Source: Calliopsis andreniformis (taxonomy: Eukaryota > Arthropoda > Insecta > Hymenoptera > Andrenidae). Taken from it: a DNA stretch of 64,000 bases. The DNA lies in contig NC_135064.1 of assembly GCF_051401765.1 (NCBI RefSeq), positions 25,022,001-25,086,000 of the forward strand, written 5' to 3'. Under the pieces are notes generated by a model. It was given only the letters and a program-made list of their open reading frames with translations. It was not told the origin of the DNA and made no database searches. Below, piece by piece: positions 52,629 to 64,000 of this stretch (positions within the stretch are counted from its first letter, which is position 1; each line of letters begins with the position of its first letter). Made by a program: the position numbers and the translations under genes.

Positions 52629-55600
52629 CGGAGATGGAGTCGTGTGGGTACCCGGATCCGATGGCGCATGCGGTTCGTGGAACCGATCGGGGGAACCGGT
52701 TTTAGGACGTGTTTCGCGCCGTATATGCAACCAGGATCGTCGATAATGGACGGAAGAGCTGTCCGCCGACGGTGCCTCTCGTCTCTTTTTTTCCAGCCTG
52801 GCGAAGGGACTCGTAATAATCCGCAGACGCGGCGAGAATTCGATCTCCCGTGAGCTTCGACTCCTGTCTCGTCCAGTTCCTGTCCTCTCGTCGAGTTCCA
52901 TCGCTCGCCATGGCGATCCCGATGACTCATCGCAGCCCCATTCGCTGTGTACGATCGACTCGCAGATTACTCCAACCTCATGGAATTATGCGTTTGCTCT
53001 ACTTCGAGCTTATCTAAGCCGAGACACTAATTGCGAGGATATAATTGAAGAGCTTGCTGCTTCTTTCTGCCTCTCTATGATATATTTATCGTAAATTTAT
53101 TAAATTCCTAGGATTCAGCTCCTTTCGATATAGGAGCCAGAGTAGCTTGAGTGTGGAATCGATTGGTAGACCTCGTCCAATCAGTTTTACTGGTTGGTAC
53201 TAGGTCTGTGGTAGACACGATATTTTTTGGCCAACCATCTGTAGCAACGTGATCACATTCGTACTTTTATCGAGGTATTTTCAAAATTGTTCAGATTGAA
53301 TTGGAGTCGGGAGGTATTCTTTTATTTATAGATACCTACATATTGGAGACTCATATCGTTCTGGTTGAACGCTTGAATGAGACTGTCCAGTGTCCCTCTT
53401 AACCACAGGTTTAAATTTTGCCGTTAATTACATCCACCGACGAAATCTCCGTCTGTCTTTCTCCATTCCAATACGACGGTGGTTAATTAAAAATAATAAT
53501 TACTGAGAGGATATATTTATTATGCTCCTTGGAGCCGGTTTTACAACTAGAAAAGTTTACAGATAAACTCGAGTTTATAGCTAATTTCCCGGACCACCGT
53601 ACTTCAAAGTGGAAGTTAACTACCTCGAACTCGTGGTAAATTACACGCCGGACATTAAGTGCCAAAGAACGTTTGCCGCAGTTTTATCGTCGTTCTATAT
53701 TTTCCTCCGCTTATCTGGCTGGATATTAATTTTTCCTGGAACGCGGGCACAACCTAATGCCTGCTTGCTAGTAGCGGCAGATAATTTCGTTCAAAGAAAA
53801 TTCTCTGCATCGAGATCGAGTATAGAAATCAGTGCATTAGTGGGACGGAAATTTAAACTAACCCACGCTATCCTATTTTATTTAGATTACGATGATTAAG
53901 TTATAAAAAATGCATAGAACAGTTCCACCCGTTCAACTCTTGGCCAATGTAATTTTCCGTAATGTAAAAGGTGTGTACATAATTAGCCGCAATTAGCGAC
54001 AAGGATGTCATTAGAAGACTATATTAATGAAATATCCTTGAGCAGTTTCTAAATGGAGGTCTGCTACAGCGGAACGGAGGTGCATGCAACAGTTGCATAT
54101 ATTGATAGAATCGAGAAAAAATTCGAACTCAGAAATGGACCGATTCTAGCAATTTAATTAATTCGATATAAAAGTACGTAAAGGAAACAATAGAAACGGG
54201 GAGAATCGAGAATTTCCAATTGCAGAACTACTGAATTGCTCTCGATGGCAATCAAACCCCGTTGACCGAGTCTTTGTCGACAGGAGGCACCCAGTGGAAA
54301 CAGTTTCCCAGCGACTTTTACTCCCTGCAGACTATTTCTTCCACTTGGAACGATTCGACGGAACACGTTCCCTGTTTACAGTCCTGATGCTCCTTTTTCG
54401 AAAACTAGTAACACGTATGGAAGGAAATGTGAACGCCACGGGTCGCATATGAAACGTGGCAGCAGGACACTTGCAACTCTAATTCAACGCACGTGTCACT
54501 TCCCTCTGGTCGGTCGCGACGCGTGCTTCTACCCTGAACCTCGCACGTAAAGCAGCCCCGCGATTTGCGATAAGTTTCGTTGATTGCCGCGAATTGTCCC
54601 GTCGTCGCGATTAAACCTGGCTCTCAAGTGTTCGAGTAGCCTGCGATCTTGCTCGAAATCGCTGCGAGAACGGTGCAATTACTGTTAATAAGCGACCGCG
54701 CGGTTTCGAGAGTGCACCAACCGAGGCAAGAAAAAATTGATAACCATGTAATGATACGATGCCGTGTTGCGCGCGATTGCACGCCTGTAATTAACGATAA
54801 CACCCTCGCGCGTTCGATACCGATTCGTCACGCGAAAGTAGCACCCTTCGTGGCCTCCGCGCCTTCTGTCTTGGAGACGCTCGATGGAGGCAGCGTTTTC
54901 CCTTAGATATTCTTGCCCTGAGGTGTTCGCCCTCATCGACAGGGCGTTGATATATATAATCTTTTACATCACTTGAACTTTTGAGTGTGTGAGATGAAGC
55001 AAGTATGAGAAAGGAGGGAATTTTGCTCTTCAATTATGAGGCTTGAGAAAAGTCCAAGTTCTGGTGAGTAATTAAGGGCGAACGTTATTTATCAACTTCC
55101 GCTGCGTTAACCTATACTTCTGAATTATTCTGTATTTCTTCTGCATTTAAAGTTACTTTTGTATTATACCTTATAATATAAGGAAGAAACAGGAATTTTG
55201 TAGACTCACTGAAACTTGCTTCTTAAAACTACGAGGTTCGTAAAATTGAATGGATATTTTGATGAATAAAATGGTATTTAGAAAAGAATGGGTCCTAACT
55301 TCGAAATTACATTAGCTTCTTAGCCATTCATAGGGAACGACGTCGATATTGAATATCTTCCTCTCCTGGCCTAAACGAGCGATCTCGGGTAGCATGAATG
55401 TCCAAGAAGGAATGGTCGGTAGCGCGAGCGAAATATTGAATATAGGTTCACTTGGGTAAACTGCGGCTTCAGCTCGTTCCGCCCGTTTTGCCGCATGAAC
55501 GCGTGAGAAAAGTCCGCAGTATTCAGAACTCGCCGAGAGTTATATATCATCTGCGGATGATAGCGTCGTGCCATGAAAGCTATTCGTTTCAATGCGTACA

Positions 55601-57317
55601 TTCATAGCCGCGGCTAAAAGCTTTGCATATTCCGCCTCCTTTTTCTACGCCCGCCGAGGCGCCTCCGACTTCCAGCGTCCTGTGCAACCTGACTCTGCAT
55701 CGCTAATTTCTTTACGGAGAGTGTAAAAAATTAAACACTCCAGGTTTCACGCACTTCTGAGAGAAATTTGTTGGAGTTAGCGCATATCAGAGCGGTCGTT
55801 TGGTAACCGACAGATCTAAATTTAAATTTTGCTCCAGTTATTCTGCTAACCGATATCAGCTATTAAAAATTCAAATGAAGTCTGAAGTTTGAACAAAAAT
55901 GTTCGCTCTGTGAAAATATTCCATGTCTGCAGTATCCTGTACAATATTTTAGGGTTTCTTTACTTAGATAATTAAATGAGAATTTTCGGTGAATGCTATA
56001 TGTGTGAAATGCCTGACCGTTTTTCTGTAATATTATATGGCGATCCCTAGTCTTTAAAGTATGCCCCGCAAGCCGGTACGTTTCATCGCGAGCGGAACGT
56101 ATCTCGTGAGATTTATGATTTTCTTTCGCTTCGTCCTGCCTTTATCAACCGTGAATAACATTAATGGAAGTTGATCATCGTCTCGTGATACACTACACCG
56201 CGCCGGGATGGCTTATAATCGGATATATCGGATCGAAAGTCGCGACACGTTTTCCAACCGGATTGCCACCGAGCCATTTCGATCGCGCTGATCGAGTTGG
56301 ACGCGGTCAACAACGACGCCCGAGGACGTTTTATCCGCAAGGAGACAGGACTTTTCGTGTTTAGCATGCAAAATCGTTAACAGTGTCTCGCTTTTGTCGT
56401 GCCACGCTCTCGAGAAGCTAAACGTGGAACATCATTCAACATCCGATCCAATTAGAGTAGAAATAATCACAATTAAATCTCGGAGTTGCTGCTTATAAAT
56501 AATTCCCGTTCGTTAGCGTGAAACTATGGTGCCTCGCACACCCTTGTCGTGATTAATTCCCCGCGACTTCCAAGAAATCGCGCGATCCCATCGGAGAGCA
56601 GCTTCTCGGGTAAAATTGAATTCGCTAGAGGGGCTTCCATTAAGACGGAAATTAAGGCGAATCCAATAAAGCCCGATTAAGTATTAAATTTTTCATTCGG
56701 CTATTTGCCAGAAACTCGAAAGGGCCGAAGGAAGGAGACACGTAGGAAAGGTTCTCCTCGGTTCTCGATTCGGCGATCAGCGCCGCTTTAACGTTGACGA
56801 ACCCGAATCGGCGGGCTGCGAGGTTGGTCAAGTGGCTCGATAAATCGAGCCCTCGTGTTCGCGCTCCTGCTGAATCCGGGGGGATTATTTGTTTTCCAAC
56901 GTGTTCTCGTCGATTGCGAGCGCTTCGTATTTTCAACGCGGCTTGACGCTGATCGTATTTAATTTCTCTGCACGTGTGCTCGTCGCCACTGACCGACTGT
57001 TAGATAAGATCGCTGGATTGCGCTTGCAAATTGCGAATTTATTGATCGAGGAGCGTCGAGGACTCACGCGTTGCTGCCTGTGTTATCGAATGCAGTTTTA
57101 AGTTCAGAGATAACTGTTCGTCAACAGATATCAATTAGAGATAGGTGTATCATTTTTTAATGAGAAGGATAATAGATTCAGGAGAAATATTATTGTCAGC
57201 TAGGAGAGGTATATAGTAATGAAACTGAATATTGAATCTTATTATCGAAGTGACCTACGTCTTCCTAAATAGAAAAAGAAAAATTTGGAAAACTGAATAC
57301 AATGAAGTATCTACATA

Positions 57318-57373
57318 CAGTGGTCCCTCGTTCTAAGTTCATATACGATCCTATTCGTAAACTCAAAACGAGG
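57318..57373. mobile_element. Possible solo end of a pogo-like element
   Basis: TA followed by CAGTGGTCCCTCG at 57316-57330 resembles a pogo/Tigger terminus and shares the CAGT-nn-nCCCTC pattern with the right end of the element at 19.9-20.2 kb. An imperfect inverted copy of the inner part (CGTTCTAAGTT against the reverse complement of AACTCAAAACG) ends at 57373. No opposite terminus was found nearby. Confidence 0.3.
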
Positions 57374-60300
57374 CAGCAGACTAAGCTTTCACGAATACTG
57401 ACAATGAGTGCTGACAACTAATCTGCTGCTAAACAGAAAAAGTTGAAATCAAACGAATCACAGCGTTGGCAAATGGTGAGTTTTAAATTGACTGACCAAA
57501 GGAAACTCGTAAAATGCGCTCTTCGCGTTTTCCACAGTGGCAGCACGTTTGGCAGATAACGTAACGCACCCGTTCGCAAAGTTTTCCTAATTAACTGCCG
57601 TCGCTGGGACAAGCGTTTACTCGAGAACATTTTTCGCTTTGAAAGGGGCAAACAACTTTGTAAACAGAATTCTTGACGGCGGAAGTCGACTATGGATGCT
57701 CGTTAAACTCTCGATGGAACGTTTCGCGGAAGAGGCGCACAATTGCTTGAAATTGCTGTCCACTCGTTACTTTTTGCGACGCTGGAAAATTGTCGACAAT
57801 TCATGTTTCTATCGCGAACTCTTGGCAAAGATACAGGTTGACAATAACTTCTCCACTCATTGTGGAAGTTACTTGTGAGAACTCTTACGTAAACAGGTCT
57901 TGATTAGGACAATATAGATCTGTTCTTTTCAGTGGGGATGAAGTTTCGAAGGTAATAAATATTGATATTAGTATCATCCACAATACAAGTTATTTTTAGT
58001 ATTCCTGTACAGGAAAGGAAGTCATAGTTTTTGTTTTATACAAACAGGTACTTTCTATTGCAAACAATTCTTCAGATTCACCAGTCTCCAGAGAAATCAC
58101 TGGAAATACTCGAGAATTTTCAATCTGCGGTACGAATTAGTTGGGACGGAAGTTTGTCGAGGGCTCAGCAGAGCTCGGACAGAGAGCTGTCGCTTTGCCA
58201 CCGGCCTGTAAACTATGCAACGTGATTAGCCTAAACTTCGGGCGACCGTGATTGTTCCCTTGGCGCCTTCGGCTCCTGAACCCTTAGCGTAAACGGAACT
58301 TTGGTGATTAATTAGCCTACTTATAACTGATGTGTCGCGGCCTAATACTAAACTGTGATCGATTTCGATTTTTCACTCTGTGAATTTTTCGGGTTGAACC
58401 AAAGACGGAGTACCATAGATAGATTTAGCGATATTCCAATTCCATAAAAAGTTTGGACCCGTTGGTGAAGTTCTGTTGACATGAGAACTGTGGCTGCTGT
58501 CGGATAAATTGGAAGTTAGTAGAATTTCGACAACTTTGAATCGCGCAGAGGGGATTCCTTGTCGGGAACTGGGCCATGTCTTATTTGCAGAACGATTTGA
58601 GACATAAATTGATAGCTGCTCCGCTGGAATACTCTCTGACATTTTGTAGGGATAAGTTTAAATTTAAGGTTACTCCTGGGATAGATGCAAGTGCACTTCC
58701 GACCTGTATGTTTGAAAATTCTCCAAACTCTGATGTTATACTTTTTGTACGCATATTTCAACACATGTATAATAAGTAAATTTGTAGAAAAGTAATACTG
58801 AAACCTATTTTTGGAAAATACTGAAGAAAAATACAAAATGAAAATTGATTATTATATCAGATAATATTTATACGAAGTATTTAGAATTAAATTATTTTCA
58901 ACTAAGTAAATTAATCTTTCCGATCAGTTTAATGTTGCATATTAATATCACTCAAAAGCTTATAAATATTGGAGTTTCAAAATAAAGGTAATCGAAAATC
59001 AGCTCATCGATTTTCATGATAGTCAGCGTGTTAATTCGTTCACCGATAGCGCATCGCATCCTTCCAGTTACCCGATAACCACCGAGGAGAATTTGCAAAA
59101 CAGCAAATGGCGGCGGTCACTAATAATTAATTAGGAGACGCTTGGGCCACGATGATTGAACTCGATGATCGCGTTATCACGGTGTAATCATCAAAAAGCA
59201 TTAGGCGCGGTCACGCACTAACTTTGCATTATCCAGGTTAATGGGAATAAAATTGTTGTTCCTGGGAGCCGTTCGTCGAATTCCACGAGTTCTACCTCGG
59301 CGACACAGTCGTGAGTTTATACGTTCGATGCTGATAATCGGCGCATTTAGATCTTCGGGGATAATGGGGATGATAATGGGAGATGTTTTTTGTTTAATTC
59401 GAAATACAATTGCCGATTTCAATCCCAGGACTTGGACGCTTTCCGATAATAGAGGGTACTCTCTATTTAATCCGGAACGTGCTTTTCGGTTTCAATCCTG
59501 GAGCTTTGATGCTTTTGGCTCGGATCAATGCTTGTTGTGAATCCTACCGGATTTGCACACGTGTGTTTAATTCCGCAGCAAACCTATAAATACGCCTTGT
59601 TTGTTTACACATTATTTTTAATTCTAGAACTGATGCGGCAAACATACCCCCGTATACACTTTTCACGTAGCAACAGTTTATCACTGACAAAAAACATCAT
59701 AGTCATCATTCATCACGTTTACTGTCAATATCCGACAAATTGGAATAGCTTTCAGTGTGACAAGGCTTGTAAAGAGTTAGACAGTAATCTACTAGCCTAA
59801 TCACATTAAACCCGACAGAATTATTTCTCGAGCCCTTCTATTGCTGGAAGGACACCTGGGTTACAACTGCATTATCACGTAGTAAAAGCTATATCAAATT
59901 TCGTTCCCCCTGGAACCTCGTGGGGTGAATTAAACTCGTCGAACCGCGGCCACACTGTCGGCCCATAGGCTACGTGGCCGACCTTTCGGTTTATAAATTA
60001 TTTCGGGCGGTTCGTTAAATTGCGAATAGCAGTTAATCTCGAGGCTGGACAGAGCAAGGAACGGGCGATATATATTATTGAATTTAAAGAACGGTTTTTT
60101 GCGGCAGGTAAGAATAACGTTAGGGTTCCCAATTAAATTTTCGTCGGCCACGACGACTAATCCAACGCGATCGATCATTGGATAAGACGAAGAGCCGCGC
60201 CTGGATTGGCCATTACTGGCTACGTTGGCTCTTTTTCGCGTTTCCCATTTAACCCAGGGAAGGAGAATCGCGACGGATTCCGCGGGATAGGGAGAGCACG

Positions 60301-63300
60301 GTATATCATTCGAAATGGCGCGAAGACCAGCGGATTTCTAGATAAAAATTCGATTAACCCTGCGGAATTTCTGAGGGTCTGACAGGTTCTATTTCTGCCT
60401 GCTTATTTTCATTCTTCTTTGCTTTCTTTAGTCAACTGCGCGCCTAACACCGATGTACATAGTTGCATTCGTGCACATCGCACAGCGCGTAAGACGTATT
60501 TTCATGCAAATTTTATTGGAGCCTCCAGGTTTGCGCTTGTGAAAGATGAGACCTCTCTGGTGCAATGAAGAAATTGTACAGTTAGTACACATTGCACGAG
60601 TACTATAAATTCACTTAATTATAATCTGATAAAATTTAAAATAGAATCTTCAATTAACAGTGTTCCTACTGAATGGAAGATTAAGACAAGAAATTTGTGC
60701 GAACACTGCATATTTCAGTTATCTTAAAATCGACCGAAACTTCTGCTCATTTTTCAGGAATTCACATTTACTGAATCTTGTGACGAACGATAGAAAACAG
60801 CAGTTGTCGTTTGGAAATAAAATCCTGTTACGAACGTAACAATCGAATTGCAGGATGAAAAGACAGGCTACGACAATTATCGTCCTGGTTCAGTATTCTC
60901 CCCTTTTTTATTTTTCGCTCTATCGTAGCCAGCACGGAATTGTCAACGCGGCGTTAATTGTTTCGACGACTTTCTTCCTGCAAAAGCCAACCTGTTTTTA
61001 CGCGACAATTAAAATTTCATTGTCCCACGATGGTGTCGAGTTACTAGAGCGTTTTACGACACCATTGTCCGCGATTTTTATTTTCTTTCCACAGAGGTAC
61101 GATCGGGAACGCGTTTCCGTTACTTTCAATGTTTTCGCGAACGCGTTTCTCCGTCTGTGAACACTGGGTGAACGCGTAACAAAAATTAACGATACGGTAC
61201 GGGAACAATCGAAACGTTGATCGAATCGACTGGAACCCGATTGGAAGGTTTATTCGATTTCGCGTTGCGCTCGCTCGTGAATTAAACGATTCGGATCCGA
61301 TATAAATCAAACGTCTGGTCCTCGCATCAGACTGTAGGATTGATTTTCCCTCTTAAATCGACGGTAATTGTTCGTCTTTTTATAGAGGAATGAATATCGG
61401 CTTTCTGGAGAAGATTTATCGGTGTGTCGGGGTTACGCTGTTATCGATATTCGAGGAAAATTCCAGTTGATGGCTAAATGGAAATAGAATTCGGGGCCCT
61501 CCTAAACTTGTCGATTCTAACAGTCTTTAATCGCATTTCGATTCTACATTCAGCACAAAAATATAGATTTTTGTGCTTTTCAGTGCTGTCAATGCCTATG
61601 AGTAATGGAGAATTACTTTTTTCTATAAAATTAGTGTTTTATTCTAGTGTCTCGTATATAAGAAACGATCATGCCAGAGCAAACGTTTATCGCAGCGAAA
61701 TTTCCAGCCCTTTGGGTCGTTAAAATCGAAAGAAGGTGGAGAAGAGCGGAAAATACACGATTACAGCGAACTCCCCTTGAATTCACCCGCCAGTGCCTTC
61801 TCACGTGTAAATCGCGCGTACAATCGCGCGCGGCCGGAAGAATTCGCGCGTCACAAAGCCAAAACTTTCACCCGTATTCCTCTTGGAGAAATAGCTGTTT
61901 CCTTTGCCTTTCGTACTGAGAGGGAACGTACGAGCCGAGAAAATTGTTTCTCCGATTGCCGGCGTTGAATTCGAGACTCGGCCTCTCTCGCTGAGCACTC
62001 CAAGCTGGATACCACCGCTTCGAAACTTCCCAAGCAGTCGGTGAAAGAGCAGAGTTCGCGACGTGCCTTTGCACCTTCGATTCCTTTCGAGGGTACCACC
62101 TTTTTTTGCTTTTCCGTAATTGAAGTGTCTGGGGAACCCAAGCAGGGGATTCCCTCGTTATGAGCTTGCGGCTTATTATTGGCCAGGCGTGTGTAGAGTA
62201 CTAGAAATGCAGTTTTAGTACTCTTGAGAAACTAAAAAACACAAAAGAATTTATTTACAGCCTTTTTTTATTTAGGATCACTGTTATTTAGTTGAAAATT
62301 AAACTGTCTATAATTTAATTGTAATTTACCGACAATAATAAAATTTAATGGATAAAATTTAGAACACAGTAAAAGTAAAAGTATTACCAAGCCTCGTTTT
62401 TTTTCACTAGTTTTGTAGTTTCATTATTCCTGTAGCAAAGGTAAAAGGTAATAGGTATAACCATTATGGTCAGCACAGCACAATATGTGATAGCGAGATT
62501 GGAGCGTTTCTGTCGTTCGAATCGGTAAACCAATAATTCCAGTTCGCGTAAATATTTACGAACGTGGATAGGTAAGCTGCATTAAATCGTAGCCGATCTG
62601 ATGCGGTAACCCGCGAGTGTGACGTTGCATCCGGTGCCAGATAATTCGTTGTTCGTACTTCATGTGACATAGATCGCTTATTACAGCGTAACGACGTGAT
62701 TGAACTTGAAGAAAGTTTTAGAGATCAGATCAGTTTGATCCATTTAGTGACTCCTTTGTCGAACTCATAGTAAATGAGATCATAAGTAATTATGAAATCA
62801 GTAGATGTAGATATGGAGAAGAGAGCGTGAAGAGCATAGTTTAACACTTGTTAAAGTAATTTCCCAATTTCCTAAAGAAGTTTTCCTTCGATGAATAACA
62901 CGGATGTTCGTTTTAAACCGAGCCATCTTCTCCGACTGCAGAAGAAACGAATGAATAGCGACAGATACGAGCATTCAGCCGGGTGTCAGGATGGATCGTC
63001 GGCGAAATAAAAACAGGGAGAGAGATCAAGGCAAAACGACGAACAAGCTGACCCGTTGCGTCAGGTGTTAGGAGATTCATGACCGTTCGTTCGCTCACAA
63101 ATGACGTCGTTACATAAGTACACCCTTACTAGGCTCGTTTCAGAGGATGAAAGACACCCTTCAGCGTCTCGAGGTAATGGCTGTAATCATTCTATAAAGT
63201 CATTTGAATTTTTATTCCCCAGAAAATCGCCTCCTTGATATCGCGCGACCAATCACGCCAGACGAAACTATGGCGCCTGTTTCATCGTGATACATTCACC

Positions 63301-64000
63301 AATTCGTGGTACTAGAAATTCTTCAGCGTTTGAATTTTTATTTCATTTTTCCTTCTTTTTGATATAACAGTCGGTGACAATGTGTACATTTATTTCGAGC
63401 GAGTTTTTCCGCGAGTTCCCTGCAAATACACGGTGAAATACTGCGGGTCCTTTTGGTTGCAAATTAAAAAGGGAGAAAGAAAAACAAAACGAGCCTGTCA
63501 AAGAGGCGTAGGCACGTTTGATCAGGCCGACAATAAATAGAAATTTTCCGCTGAAATATTTCCGAGTAAGTGTTGGACGGAAGCCCGTGAGAATCGATGA
63601 AATTTCCACAGATAGAATTATCGTTGTTGAAGATTTCTATTTGCTCGACGTTATTAGTTACGGTAACTCTGCACAGGTGCCTTGACAAGCTCCTGGAAAG
63701 GATTCAAAGCGCTTAAGCTTTCATCTTCTTTAATGCCCCCCTTTGCTTTCCCGCCTGGCGGCTCGTATCGGGGCTCCTTGGAACGACGCTCTCAGATACT
63801 CCTCTGACACGTGCTTCGGCTTGATGAAGGCAACCGGGGATCGCCAGGATCGGAAGTTATTTTGGTTATTCGGCTCGGGCATTCTTAGACAGAGTGGACC
63901 GACCTCATTTGGTCTCGGAGATAGGGTCTGGCAGATCCTCTCTAGCCGTACCTTATTGGAGGTTTAAAATACTTGCGATCGAAAAGGGATCGAGGCACTC

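Larger units (their letters stand above)
38239..64000 (+). other. Start of a very long intron of the Fat-like gene (no end in window)
   Basis: The consensus donor GTAAGT is at 38239. I looked downstream for a phase-compatible exon continuing repeat 10 (expected to start with a T-G-x-I-x-T and LDRE-like stretch) and found none on the + strand. ORFs here are under 210 codons, overlap on both strands and show no domain. AT-rich tracts (for example 38330-38480, 58790-59000, 62200-62480) alternate with CpG-rich blocks (for example 46960-47560, 52430-52930). Nothing else is supportable outside the separately listed repeats. Confidence 0.75.

Noticed and set aside
52433..52930. 165-codon minus-strand frame with Leu/Ser runs
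   Set aside because: The runs are the translation of the GAA microsatellite; opposite-strand frames are open as well.
1..64000. tRNA, rRNA, known insect microRNA, CRISPR array or autonomous transposase
   Set aside because: I looked by eye for B-box-like words, well-known microRNA seeds, spaced repeats and transposase motifs and found none I could support; a covariance-model search would be decisive.

Overview
The window is animal nuclear DNA, almost certainly from an insect and most likely from a bee or another hymenopteran. The gene is split by spliceosomal introns with clear GT-AG borders and a CTAAC branch point. Non-coding DNA dominates, with AT-rich tracts alternating with stretches very rich in CpG (many TCGA and CGCG words). 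Unusually high CpG is a known trait of hymenopteran genomes. The species call is inference; the insect-type gene is what the sequence supports.

Only one protein-coding gene is supportable: the 5' part of a Fat-like giant cadherin on the + strand, orthologous to Drosophila kugelei (kug, also called fat2 or fat-like) and vertebrate FAT1/2/3. An acceptor at 34008-34009 opens an exon with 117 nt of 5'UTR and a start codon at 34127. The exon carries the signal peptide, cadherin repeat 1 and most of repeat 2, and ends at 34908. A 616-bp intron follows. A single 2,714-nt exon (35525-38238) then encodes the rest of repeat 2 through the start of repeat 10. Together the two exons give residues 1-1165 plus one base of a protein expected to be about 4,500-5,000 residues long. 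The next intron starts at 38239 and has no recognisable end in the window, so it is at least 25.7 kb long.

Positions 1-34009 are upstream or 5'UTR-intron DNA with no gene I can support. The ORFs there are short, overlap on both strands, often lack ATG, and show no recognisable domain. What stands out is repetitive: a 12-bp minisatellite at 3.3 kb and a diverged inverted array of the same unit at 18.6 kb, a 104-bp foldback just beside the second array, and a 240-bp non-autonomous pogo-like element at 19.9-20.2 kb. A possible 5'UTR exon and promoter at 30.26-30.70 kb is suggested but unproven.

Positions 38239-64000 are intron. They contain a 32-bp palindromic tandem repeat, a polypurine tract, an alternating purine-pyrimidine tract next to a GAA repeat, a CpG-rich block with a perfect CRE, and a possible second pogo-type terminus. 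I saw no tRNA, rRNA, known microRNA, CRISPR array or autonomous transposon. I found no convincing undescribed biological system; the best leads are the foldback and minisatellite pair and the gene's own 5' structure.
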